This document shows positions 16,333 through 24,271 of a stretch of 64,000 nt of DNA, one piece after another. The notes under the pieces were generated by a model. The model saw only the letters and a list, made by a program, of their open reading frames with translations, was not told the origin of the DNA and ran no database searches. The DNA lies in NCBI RefSeq assembly GCF_001620365.2, contig NZ_LQMT02000008.1, positions 1-64,000 of the forward strand. Direction: 5' to 3'. How positions within the stretch are numbered: position 1 is the first letter of the stretch; each line of letters begins with the position of its first letter. Position numbers and translations under genes: made by a program. This stretch comes from Amycolatopsis keratiniphila subsp. keratiniphila. GTDB lineage: Bacteria; Actinomycetota; Actinomycetes; Mycobacteriales; Pseudonocardiaceae.

Positions 16333-16800
16333 ATGCCCGCCTTTGGGAAGCTCGCCCTCACCGCCGCCGTTCTGCTCACCGCCGCATGCGGCGCTCCCCC
16401 GGCGGCGCCCGCACCACCTCCTGGCACGGCCGCCGGCTGGTCGCCCGCCCCCGTCGTGCCGTTGCCGTCGCAACCGCCGCCTTCGCTGGTCGTGGACGCG
16501 CCCTTGCCCGATCAGCTGGCGATGGGGCTGGTCGTGTTGCGGTACCGGGCGGAAAACCTCCGGATCGTCCCGGTCTACGGCCCGGCCGCCCTGGACGTGT
16601 CGCCGCGGATCGGCCACATCCACGTGACCGTCGACGACGCGGCGTGGCACTGGGCGGACGGCAGCGGGGAGCCGCTGATCATCCAGTCGCTGCCGGCGGG
16701 ACCGCACAAGGTGTGGATCGGGCTCGCCGATCCGACGCACAAGATCCTCGACGAGAAAACGGTGAACTTCGTCGTTCCCGTCCACAGTGGACACCACTGA
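16333..16800 (+). CDS. DUF6130-family lipoprotein
   Basis: A 155-residue lipoprotein: lipobox LLTAACGA near residue 20, a Pro/Ala-rich linker of about 30 residues, then a compact beta-rich domain with RIGHIHVTVDDAAWHWAD and LPAGPHKVWIGLADPTH. The latter pattern matches DUF6130 proteins as I remember them. The conserved His and Trp could bind a ligand or metal, but no function is known. It is the first gene of a likely two-gene unit with the aldo/keto reductase 19 nt downstream. It shares a promoter module with the peroxide-reductase gene at 7022, which hints at a stress or redox role. Confidence 0.78.
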   Translation: MPAFGKLALTAAVLLTAACGAPPAAPAPPPGTAAGWSPAPVVPLPSQPPPSLVVDAPLPDQLAMGLVVLRYRAENLRIVPVYGPAALDVSPRIGHIHVTVDDAAWHWADGSGEPLIIQSLPAGPHKVWIGLADPTHKILDEKTVNFVVPVHSGHH

Positions 16801-16819
16801 GAAATTTTGGAGACCCTCG

Positions 16820-17911
16820 ATGACTTTGGATCAGTACTACCTGCTCGGCCGCTCCGGGCTGCGCGTCAGCCGGATCGCGCTCGGCACGATGAACTTCGGC
16901 ACCGGCGGTTTCCACGCCGCGTACGGCAAGACCGAGGACGAGGTCCGCCCGATCTTCCGCGAGTACCTCGACGCGGGCGGGAACTTCGTCGACACCGCGG
17001 ACTTCTACACCGCGGGCGAAAGCGAGACCATCCTCGGCCGCCTCATCGCCGAGGCGAAAGTGCGCGACCGGGTCGTGCTCACCACCAAGTACACCAACAG
17101 CGTCGACCCCGGCGATCCGAACGCCGGCGGCAACGGCCGCAAGCATCTGATCCGGGCGCTCGAAGCATCGTTGCGGCGGCTGGGCACCGACCACGTCGAC
17201 CTGTTCCTGCTGCACACCTGGGATCGCGTCACGCCGGTCGAAGAGGTGATGCGCACGTTCGACGATCTGGTGCGCGCCGGAAAGATCCGCTACGCCGGGC
17301 TTTCCGACGTGCCCGCTTGGTACGCCGCGCGAGCGCAGAGCTTCGCCGAGGCGAACGCGCTGACCCCGGTCGTCAATCTCCAGCTGCCCTACTCGCTCGT
17401 GGAGCGGACCATCGAGACCGAACACGTGCCGATGGGACGGCATCTCGGGCTCGGCGTCACCGCGTGGAGCCCGCTGGCAGGCGGATTCCTCACCGGCAAG
17501 TACCGGCCGACCGGCGAGACGCCGTCGGGCGAAGGCAGGCTGAGCGATCCGGGAAGCTCAGGGAAATCGTGGACTGACCGGGATTGGGCGTTGCTGAAGC
17601 CGCTGGAGAAGGTCGCGGACGAACTCGGTGTCACGATGGCGCAGGTCGCGATCAACTGGGTCACGACCCAGCCGGGCGTCGCGGCGGCGATCGTCGGGGC
17701 GAGCAGCGCGGACCAGCTGGGCAAGAGCATGGCGGCGCTGGACTTCGAACTGCCGCCGGATCTGCGGGCGCTCCTCGACGAGGCGAGTGCCGTTCCGCCG
17801 GAGTCGGTGTACCGGATGTTCACGCCCGAGTACCAGAACTGGGTGATCTCGCCCGGGGTGAAGGTCGGGGACAAGCCGGCGGGGTACGCGCCCGAGGTGC
17901 GGAACTGGTGA
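16820..17911 (+). CDS. Aldo/keto reductase
   Basis: A 363-residue NADPH-dependent oxidoreductase with the (beta/alpha)8 AKR fold. The tetrad is visible: Asp and Tyr in NFVDTADFYTAGESE, Lys in VVLTTKYTN, His in DLFLLHTWD. It reduces aldehydes or ketones to alcohols; the C-terminal GVAAAIVGASSADQLGKSM is the cofactor-binding end typical of AKR11/12-like enzymes. ATG 16820 was chosen for GGAGA 6 nt upstream. It lies 19 nt after the lipoprotein gene and is probably expressed from the same promoter. Substrate is unknown. Confidence 0.9.
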   Translation: MTLDQYYLLGRSGLRVSRIALGTMNFGTGGFHAAYGKTEDEVRPIFREYLDAGGNFVDTADFYTAGESETILGRLIAEAKVRDRVVLTTKYTNSVDPGDPNAGGNGRKHLIRALEASLRRLGTDHVDLFLLHTWDRVTPVEEVMRTFDDLVRAGKIRYAGLSDVPAWYAARAQSFAEANALTPVVNLQLPYSLVERTIETEHVPMGRHLGLGVTAWSPLAGGFLTGKYRPTGETPSGEGRLSDPGSSGKSWTDRDWALLKPLEKVADELGVTMAQVAINWVTTQPGVAAAIVGASSADQLGKSMAALDFELPPDLRALLDEASAVPPESVYRMFTPEYQNWVISPGVKVGDKPAGYAPEVRNW

Positions 17912-18275
17912 CCGGGCTCCGCGGGTGATGGGGTGTTGCCGGAATTCGGCGACGGGCTTGGCCTGACTCTGTCGCCGATTTCCGGCGACCGGTGTGGATG
18001 GCCGACTCGGAACGACCGGCATTGGGCGGACGGTCGCCGTTTCGCGGCAACTGACCTGCTGGTCGTGTCATAGGCGTCTCGGGGGCCGACGCCGTTCTGG
18101 CCGTCGTCGGTTTCCGGCGACGGGCCGGGATGGCCAGGCCGAGCTCACGTGAACCGGTCGCCACATCCCGGCAACGAACCGGCCGGTCATGCCATGGCTG
18201 CCCCGACGGCACCAACACCGGCCAGAACCGTCGCCGATTTCCGGCAACCGCCGAGACAACCACCTCGCGACCCGA
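17912..18275. repeat. 364-bp gene-free region with degenerate palindromic repeats
   Basis: Five or more short copies of a palindromic unit of type GTCGCCGATTTCCGGCGAC occur at 17935-17953, 17971-17990, 18032-18050, 18104-18123 and 18230-18249. Copies differ at several positions and are unevenly spaced. The region separates convergent aldo/keto reductase and CGNR genes. No gene or typical terminator was found. Confidence 0.65.
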
Positions 18276-18839
18276 TCAGGAACTCCCCGACTTCCTCCGC
18301 TGATTGGCCTGAAACCGCGCCTTCTTCGACCGATTCCCGCACGTGTTCATGTCACACCACCGACGTGTGCGGCTCTGGCTGGTGTCGAAGAAGGCGGCCA
18401 GACAGGTCGGCGACGCGCACAACGCCATCTTCCCGTCCCGTTCGCCCGAGATGATGCTGATCGCGTCGGCGGCGATCACGCTGAGGGCGTCTTCCACGCC
18501 GGCGACCCGCCATCGCCGCTCGCCTTCGGAGGTCAGGACGGCCGCGGCCCGCCCCTGAACGCTGCGGTCGTTGATGACCTGGACAGCGGCAGCGGGCAGG
18601 ACTTCTCGAGTCGCGGTCGCGGTCGCGGCGGCGTGAATCGCTTCCCTCAGTTCCCGGGCGAGGTCGAGCTGGGCCGCGGTGCAGGACTCCACGGCGAGGC
18701 CGCTCACCGCCAGCCAGTCCACGAGCCGCTGCGGCGTGGGAATGCGCTCCACGGGCTCACCACGACGCTCCGTCAAAGTCGCCGTGAAGCTGGTCGCCAG
18801 CACGCTGCCGAGGCGGAAGTCGGGGAAGCCGGATCGCAT
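18276..18839 (-). CDS. CGNR zinc-finger (ABATE-domain) regulator
   Basis: A 187-residue protein with an N-terminal ABATE-like domain (RLVDWLAVSGLAVESCTAAQ) and a C-terminal CGNR zinc finger: CASPTCLAAFFDTS, then RRWCDMNTCGNRSKKARF. The four Cys bind Zn and the basic tail is thought to bind nucleic acid. CGNR proteins are presumed stress-linked transcription regulators. The ATG at 18839 follows TAAGGT by 6 nt and has no Shine-Dalgarno, so a leaderless mRNA is likely. It is divergent from the epoxide hydrolase gene, and 11-bp direct repeats between them may be its binding sites. Confidence 0.88.
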   Translation of the reverse strand: MRSGFPDFRLGSVLATSFTATLTERRGEPVERIPTPQRLVDWLAVSGLAVESCTAAQLDLARELREAIHAAATATATREVLPAAAVQVINDRSVQGRAAAVLTSEGERRWRVAGVEDALSVIAADAISIISGERDGKMALCASPTCLAAFFDTSQSRTRRWCDMNTCGNRSKKARFQANQRRKSGSS

Positions 18840-18845
18840 GGAACC

Positions 18846-18900
18846 ACCTTAGCCGGTTGCGTCGCGGCGGGACGAGCTGTTAGAACCGTCTTAGCCGGTT
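18846..18900. promoter_or_regulatory. Divergent promoter with direct repeats CTTAGCCGGTT
   Basis: The same 11-mer occurs at 18848-18858 and 18890-18900, 42 bp apart (about four helical turns). The first copy overlaps the minus-strand -10 TAAGGT (18846-18851) of the CGNR gene. The second lies about 17 bp before the epoxide hydrolase start. An operator for the CGNR protein is inferred. Confidence 0.5.
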
Positions 18901-18916
18901 CACGACAGGAGGTCAC

Positions 18917-20056
18917 ATGACCAGCGAAGTGCAAGCCTTCGAAGCCCACGCGACCGACGCCGAACTCGACGATCTGCGTGCCCGATTGGCCGCGGCGCGG
19001 CTACCGGAAGCCGCGACGGTCCCCCGCTGGGGGCAGGGCGTTCCTCTCGCCGACCTGATCGAGGTCGTGGACTACTGGCGCACGGAGTACGACTGGCGGC
19101 GGTTCGAAGATCGCCTCGACCGGATCGGGCAATACCGCACGACCATCGACGGCCTGGGGATCCACTTCCTGCACCGCCGGTCCGCCCGCGCCGACGCCAC
19201 TCCCCTGGTCCTGACGCACGGCTGGCCGGGCAGCATCGCCGAGTTCGTCGATGTGGTGGACGAACTGGCGGACCCGGCGGCCCCGGACACACCGGCGTTC
19301 CACGTCGTGGTCCCGTCGCTGCCGGGCTTCGGCTACAGCGACAAACCGGCCACCACCGGATGGGGAACCGAAAAGATCGCGGCCGCCTGGGTCGAACTCA
19401 TGGGCAGGCTCGGCTACGACAGGTTCGCGGCCCATGGCGGCGACTGGGGCGGCAACATCACCACGGTCCTCGCCGGCCGGTTCCCGGACCATGTTCTCGG
19501 TATCCACACCACGTTCGCGGAGGGACCGCCCGGGCTGACGACCGAAGGACTCACCCCGGCCGAGCGCGAATGGACCGAGGAGACCTACGACTTCTGGCAC
19601 CACCGCGCGGCCTACGCCAAACAGCAGGCGACCCGCCCGCAGACCATCGGCTACTCGCTCGTCGACTCTCCGGTCGGCCTGCTCGCCTGGATCCTCGACA
19701 AGTTCGCCGAGTGGTCGGACACCGAGGACAGCCCGTTCGAGACGATCTCCCGGGACCGCATCCTCGACGACGTCACCCTGTACTGGCTGACCCGGACCGG
19801 CGCGTCTTCGGCCCGCATCTACTACGAGAGCCACGACTCGCTCGACCCCGAACTCCGCGTCGACGTCCCGGCGGCGATCACCGTCTACCCCCGCGACATC
19901 GAGAAGTACCCGCGCCCCTGGGCGCAGGAGCGGTACCGGCGGATCGTCCGATGGAGGTCACCCGAGTCCGGCGGACATTTCCCGTCCCTGGAGGTTCCCG
20001 GGTATTTCGTCAAGGATCTACAGGAAGGCCTCGCGGCGGTGCGGCAAGCGGTATAG
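18917..20056 (+). CDS. Epoxide hydrolase family protein (EHN domain)
   Basis: A 379-residue alpha/beta hydrolase. The N-terminal EHN region (PRWGQGVPLADLIEVVDYWR) is typical of epoxide hydrolases. The oxyanion motif is THGWPGS and the nucleophile is Asp176 in AHGGDWGGNI, so an ester intermediate with an epoxide is expected, not a Ser-type hydrolysis. The catalytic His is in SGGHFPSLEVP. It would convert epoxides to diols in the cytoplasm; juvenile-hormone or limonene-type substrates cannot be told apart. AGGAGG precedes the ATG. The CGNR gene upstream is the likely regulator. The 3' end lies 4 nt from the next convergent gene. Confidence 0.9.
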   Translation: MTSEVQAFEAHATDAELDDLRARLAAARLPEAATVPRWGQGVPLADLIEVVDYWRTEYDWRRFEDRLDRIGQYRTTIDGLGIHFLHRRSARADATPLVLTHGWPGSIAEFVDVVDELADPAAPDTPAFHVVVPSLPGFGYSDKPATTGWGTEKIAAAWVELMGRLGYDRFAAHGGDWGGNITTVLAGRFPDHVLGIHTTFAEGPPGLTTEGLTPAEREWTEETYDFWHHRAAYAKQQATRPQTIGYSLVDSPVGLLAWILDKFAEWSDTEDSPFETISRDRILDDVTLYWLTRTGASSARIYYESHDSLDPELRVDVPAAITVYPRDIEKYPRPWAQERYRRIVRWRSPESGGHFPSLEVPGYFVKDLQEGLAAVRQAV

Positions 20057-20060
20057 GTCG

Positions 20061-21089
20061 TTATACGATCCTCGACACGGGGCCGCCCGCCTTCACCCGG
20101 TCGTAGATCGCCCTCAGCCATGGCTGCCGAACGGCCGGAAGCCGCGCCAGCGTGTACAGGAAGACGTCCGGCGCGGGTGAAAGAGGCCCCCTCGGACGCT
20201 TCGGCAACGGGTCGTCCCGGAGAACACCCGCCGGCATGACCCCGGAAACCGGGGCGGTCACCGGGTCCTGTCCGAAAGCCAGCCAGGTCCACACCTCGGC
20301 CGCCAGCGGGACCACGTCGGTCGCGCTCGAATGCGGCCACGGACGTCCGGTCACCGGATGCCGCGGCACGAGAGCGATGTCGTCGGAATCCGGCAATCCG
20401 GGGCCCGCGAGTGCCAGGTTCCGGCGCGGCGGGCCGGACGAAGGCAGGGCGAGAGCGGCGCCGAAGACCGCGGAGACAAAACCATCCTCCACGGCGATCG
20501 TCCCGCCCCCGGAAACCGCGAACAGATGCGCCAGGGCATCGCCGACGGCCGCTTCCCAGTACGGGCACCACGCTCCTGAGGGTTCGACCGGCGGTAAACC
20601 TTCGAAAGTCCAGTCCTCGACAAGAGATTCTTCGGAGGGCTCGAATCGCACGGAGTCCGGGACGAACCGCACCTCCTGCCAGCGCGAGCAGTCGTCGATC
20701 CGGGTCCCCACCTCCAGTCCACAGCTAGCGCACGCGAGGTTGGGACCGCTACGGCCGTCCACGCCGTAGCAGTAGCCGTCGCACCGTTCCGGAATCAGCA
20801 CTGTCTCGCAGGTGTCCCCCGGCGCGACCACGATCGATCCGGCCGCCCCGTCCGAAAGCAGGAGGACGGGCGCGAACAGCCTTCGAGCTTCCGCTTCGCT
20901 CTCGTCCCACGCTCGCCACGGCGGGCCGAACGGCTCCGGGTCGACGGCATAGGTCCCCGCCCGCATGAGCGGCGGCAGCAGGGCGTGCCCGTAACTGTTG
21001 CGCGCGTGCACCGGGAGAGCGACCCGTGTGACCGGCACGGTCAGTTCGGCGCCACAACCCGCACAACAGAACACGACCACCAGCCCCAC
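20061..21089 (-). CDS. Uncharacterised protein with N-terminal Cys pair motif
   Basis: A 342-residue soluble protein I do not recognise. It begins VVVFCCAGCGAEL, a possible half zinc ribbon, and has a second Cys group (CDGYCYGVDGRSGPNLACAS, then CGLEVGTRIDDC). Together these could form a zinc-binding head of a nucleic-acid or protein-interaction type. The rest is Gly/Pro-rich with SGGGTIAVEDGFVSAVFGAA. There is no signal peptide. GTG 21089 is used; GTG codons 9 and 15 nt later are also possible. The next gene starts 19 nt upstream on the same strand side, so it may be last in the operon with the dehydrogenase and hydrolase. Confidence 0.65.
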   Translation of the reverse strand: MGLVVVFCCAGCGAELTVPVTRVALPVHARNSYGHALLPPLMRAGTYAVDPEPFGPPWRAWDESEAEARRLFAPVLLLSDGAAGSIVVAPGDTCETVLIPERCDGYCYGVDGRSGPNLACASCGLEVGTRIDDCSRWQEVRFVPDSVRFEPSEESLVEDWTFEGLPPVEPSGAWCPYWEAAVGDALAHLFAVSGGGTIAVEDGFVSAVFGAALALPSSGPPRRNLALAGPGLPDSDDIALVPRHPVTGRPWPHSSATDVVPLAAEVWTWLAFGQDPVTAPVSGVMPAGVLRDDPLPKRPRGPLSPAPDVFLYTLARLPAVRQPWLRAIYDRVKAGGPVSRIV

Positions 21090-21108
21090 CCCCAGCCAGG
21101 TCGCCAGA

Positions 21109-21753
21109 CTACGCCGGCCCGAGGAACTCCCCCGCCACCGCCGCGAATTCTTCCGGTCTGCTGCCGTGCACCCGATGTCCCGCGTCCTCGACGACCACCA
21201 GGCGACAGTCCGGGATCAGCCCGCACATCCGCTCCAGCGACTCACGGCCCACATGACTGGACGGCCCACCGCTGATCAGCAGGGTCGGCGCCGTGATCAC
21301 GCCGAGCCGCTCCCACCAGGCAGGGTCGGGCGTGCGGAGTTCGGTCATGATCGGGTCGATCAGCCGCCAGTCGAACGGCAACGGCCCGGACGGCTCCTGC
21401 GCGGGAGCCAACGGTTCCAACGCCTCGAGTGGAGGTGGCGGGGTGTCCTCGACGACCAGCCGCCGCACGCGGCCGGGCAGCCGCTGGGCGAGCAGCACGG
21501 CGACCCGGCCGCCCATCGAATGACCGACCAGGTCCGCTTCCTCGCCGAGGAGTTCGGCCACGCCGTCGGCCATCGCGTCGAGCGAGTAGCTCTCCACGTG
21601 GGCACTGTCGCCGTGCCCCGGCAGGTCGACCGCCACGACACGGCGATCCAGGCGGGCGGCGAAATCGTCCCAAGTGCCCGCCTTGCTGCCCAGGGCGTGC
21701 AGCAGGACGACGGGCACCCCGCCGGACGGGCCGGTCTCCCGGAAGGCGAGCAT
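21109..21753 (-). CDS. Alpha/beta hydrolase
   Basis: A 214-residue small alpha/beta hydrolase. The nucleophile elbow is VGHSMGGRVAVLLA, the oxyanion segment LLHALGSKAGTWDD, and the catalytic His is in VEDAGHRVHGSRPEEF. The Asp is likely near LLISGG. It is cytoplasmic and of the esterase/lactonase type; substrate unknown. The ATG shares one nucleotide with the stop of the upstream hydroxyacid dehydrogenase gene, so the two are translationally coupled. Hydrolysis of a lactone or ester followed by NAD-linked oxidation is one possible reading of the pair, but it is an inference. Confidence 0.85.
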   Translation of the reverse strand: MLAFRETGPSGGVPVVLLHALGSKAGTWDDFAARLDRRVVAVDLPGHGDSAHVESYSLDAMADGVAELLGEEADLVGHSMGGRVAVLLAQRLPGRVRRLVVEDTPPPPLEALEPLAPAQEPSGPLPFDWRLIDPIMTELRTPDPAWWERLGVITAPTLLISGGPSSHVGRESLERMCGLIPDCRLVVVEDAGHRVHGSRPEEFAAVAGEFLGPA

Positions 21754-22760
21754 CAGGCCCGCAGGTGCGCCCGGTCCGGCGCGACGGCATGCCGCAACGG
21801 TTCCCCGAGCACGAATCGCCGCAGTTCCGCCGCCACGAGTTCGCCCATCCGCGCACGCTCGGCGCCCAGCGCGCCGGCCAGATGCGGGGTGAGCACCACG
21901 TTCGGCAACGTGTACAGCGGCGAATCCGGCTCCGGCGGTTCCGGCCAGGTGACGTCGAGGATCGCGGTGAGATCGGGACGCTCTGCCAGCACCGGGACGA
22001 CCGACGGTTCGTCGACGACGGCGCCGCGGGCGGTGTTGATCAGGGTCGCGCCGACGCCCATCCTTGCCACCAGCTCGCCGTCGACGAGCCCTTCGGTCTC
22101 CGGCAGCAACGGCGCGTGCAGGCTGACCACGGGACACGTGGCGAACAGTTCGTCCAGGCCCACCAGCCGCACGCCGAGGCCGTCGGCGGTCGCCGGGTCG
22201 ACGACGGGGTCGCTCGCGAGCACTTCCACGTCGAAACCGCGCAAATGCGACGCGACGAGAGCACCGATCTCGCCGAGACCGAGCAGTCCGACGCGGGACC
22301 GGTACGCGCCCGCGACCCGCGGATCCGGCGGATAGGCCCGCCGCTCCCGGATCTCCCGGGAGATGCGGTGCACCTGCTTGAGTCCTAAGAGGACCTGGGC
22401 CAGGGTGAACTCGGCGACCGGGACGGCGTTCGCGGCCGCGGCGGACACGATCGGCAGCTCACGCGCCCAGAACTCGGGCGTGGTCAGCGGCCGGACCGAG
22501 CCGGCCGCGACGAGCACGGCCCGCAGGTCCCGCGCGTGTCCCAAAAGGACGGAGTCCAGCACCGGGGCACCCCAGCCGGACAGCAGGATTTCGACGCCTT
22601 CCAGCGCCGCCGGGTCCTCCGCCAGCCGCTCGCGGGTGAGCGGTTCACGCAGGTCCGCCAGCGTGCCGATCTCCTTCAGCACCGCCTCGGGGTAAACGTC
22701 GTCGCGGCGGCGCTCCTCCATCACGAGAAGTGCTGTCGGCCGGTGTCGCAGCTCGGTCAT
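21753..22760 (-). CDS. D-isomer-specific 2-hydroxyacid dehydrogenase (NAD-dependent)
   Basis: A 335-residue dehydrogenase. The Rossmann motif is VGLLGLGEIGALVASHLRGF. The catalytic residues are Arg in INTARGAVVDE, Glu in the AILDVTWPEPPEPDSPLY segment and His in VVLTPHLAGA, as in D-lactate, glycerate and phosphoglycerate dehydrogenases. Substrate would be a 2-keto acid or 2-hydroxy acid. The ATG at 22760 has GGAGGT upstream; longer in-frame extension is not supported. The gene is divergent from the polysaccharide-utilisation operon, so it may act on an acid made from the imported sugar (e.g. from unsaturated uronates), which is an inference from position. Confidence 0.88.
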   Translation of the reverse strand: MTELRHRPTALLVMEERRRDDVYPEAVLKEIGTLADLREPLTRERLAEDPAALEGVEILLSGWGAPVLDSVLLGHARDLRAVLVAAGSVRPLTTPEFWARELPIVSAAAANAVPVAEFTLAQVLLGLKQVHRISREIRERRAYPPDPRVAGAYRSRVGLLGLGEIGALVASHLRGFDVEVLASDPVVDPATADGLGVRLVGLDELFATCPVVSLHAPLLPETEGLVDGELVARMGVGATLINTARGAVVDEPSVVPVLAERPDLTAILDVTWPEPPEPDSPLYTLPNVVLTPHLAGALGAERARMGELVAAELRRFVLGEPLRHAVAPDRAHLRA

Positions 22761-22867
22761 TCCTACCTCCGGCGGCGACCATACATCGGATGCCTGAGCC
22801 GGTCCACGGACGGCGAGTCCCGCGCAGAGGCAAACACGGGAGATTGAAATTCGTAATGATCGGACCA

Positions 22868-22897
22868 TTGACCGGAGACCGGGAAAGCGCTTACCGT
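22868..22897 (+). promoter_or_regulatory. Promoter with LacI-type operator for the polysaccharide operon
   Basis: TTGACC (22868-22873) and TACCGT (22892-22897) are 18 bp apart. The near-palindrome GGAAAGCGCTTACC (22882-22895) has the central CG and flanks of LacI-family operators and overlaps the -10. Repression by the operon's own LacI gene (28936) is the natural inference. Confidence 0.7.
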
Positions 22898-22942
22898 CCC
22901 CTCCGAGGTAGACAGCGTGGTCCACAGTGAACAGGAGAAGCG

Positions 22943-24271
22943 ATGCGGAAATCGCGGTGGATCGGCGTGGGACTCACTGTCTCAGCGCTGGTCCTTTCGG
23001 GCTGCTCGGCAGGCCCCGCCGGAACGAACGTCGCGCAGGACACCAAGGCGCCGTTGGAACTGTGGACCCGGACGACCCCCGGCGGCCCCGGCGAACAGGC
23101 CACCAAGCGGCTCGCGGAAGCCTTCGAGAAGGCCACGGGATTCAAGGTGCAGGTCACCGCGATCTTCGACGACTTCGAGACGAAGCTGGCCCAGCGCGCC
23201 GCCCAGCGCGACCTGCCGGACATCGTGATGAACGACGTCACCCAGGTCGGCACGCTGAAGAGCCAGGGTCTCGTGCGTGAGATCGAACAAGGCAAGATCA
23301 AGCACGCGTCGGAGCTCACCGAGCAGGCGCTGAAGTCCAACCAGACCCCGGACGGCAAGCTGTACGGCCTGCCCTACAGCGCGCAGGCTTCGGCGTTGCT
23401 GATCCGCAAGGACTGGCGCGAGAAGCTCGGCAAGGGCGTCCCGCAGAGCTGGGCCGAACTGGCGGACCTCGCCAAGGCCTTCACCACCGGCGACCCCGAC
23501 GGCAACGGGAAGAACGACACCGCGGGCCTGAACGCGACGCTGTCGACCAAGCGGGGTTACGCCTCCTGGTACTTCTCCAACTTCCTGTGGGCCGCGGGCG
23601 GCGACTTCATCACCGAAGCCGGTGACGGCAAGTACAAGCCCGCGATGAGCACGCCCGAATCCGTGGCCGCGGTGCAGTGGTTCCGCGACCTCGGCTGCAA
23701 GGACAACGTGATCCAGCCCGGTTCGGTCACCATGCCGACCCCCGCGACCAACGAGACCTTCGAAGCGGGCAAGGCCGGGATGTACGTCGTCGGCCCGTAC
23801 CTGCTGCCCCGGTTCGACAAGTCGCTCGGCAAGGACAAGTACGAGGTCGTCCCGATGCCGAAGGGCGCCAAGAACGCCGACGTCCTCGCCGAGGGCCTGT
23901 CGATCTTCATGATGGCCGGTTCGCCGAACCAGGCAGGCCAGGACGCCTTCGGTGACTTCGCGATCTCGGCCGACGGCCAGAAGATCGGCATGGAGGGCGA
24001 GTCGGCCTTCATCGTGCAGCTCCCGGTGAACAAGAACGTCGACATCACCCAGGTCCGCTCCGACCCGCGGTGGAAGACCTACGCCGAGATCTACGCGAAG
24101 TCCGGCCACTACGCGCCGTCCATCCCGAACTGGACGCCGGTCCGCCAGGACACCGCCGACACGATCAGCGCGCTCGTCGCCGACTGCAAGCTCGATCTCA
24201 AGGCGGAACTGTCCAAACTCGACACCAAGCTCACCGCGACCTTGCAGCAACAGGGGATCAGCGCCTCATGA
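22943..24271 (+). CDS. ABC transporter sugar-binding lipoprotein
   Basis: A 442-residue lipoprotein with lipobox LVLSGCSAG and a family-1 solute-binding fold (LELWTRTTPGGPGEQATKRL at the start, KLYGLPYSAQASALLIRKDW in the hinge region). It captures an oligosaccharide outside the membrane and delivers it to the two downstream permeases. AGGAG precedes the ATG. It is the first gene of an operon with alpha-L-fucosidase and a PL6 lyase, so its ligand may be a fucose- or uronate-containing oligosaccharide. An ATPase gene is missing, as in most actinobacterial sugar importers. Confidence 0.9.
   Translation: MRKSRWIGVGLTVSALVLSGCSAGPAGTNVAQDTKAPLELWTRTTPGGPGEQATKRLAEAFEKATGFKVQVTAIFDDFETKLAQRAAQRDLPDIVMNDVTQVGTLKSQGLVREIEQGKIKHASELTEQALKSNQTPDGKLYGLPYSAQASALLIRKDWREKLGKGVPQSWAELADLAKAFTTGDPDGNGKNDTAGLNATLSTKRGYASWYFSNFLWAAGGDFITEAGDGKYKPAMSTPESVAAVQWFRDLGCKDNVIQPGSVTMPTPATNETFEAGKAGMYVVGPYLLPRFDKSLGKDKYEVVPMPKGAKNADVLAEGLSIFMMAGSPNQAGQDAFGDFAISADGQKIGMEGESAFIVQLPVNKNVDITQVRSDPRWKTYAEIYAKSGHYAPSIPNWTPVRQDTADTISALVADCKLDLKAELSKLDTKLTATLQQQGISAS

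Noticed and set aside
21754-22137. N-terminal extension of the alpha/beta hydrolase (21109-21753) to about 342 residues
   Set aside because: The extra part overlaps the dehydrogenase gene in another frame and is Arg-rich. The ATG at 21753 starts directly with the conserved hydrolase fold.
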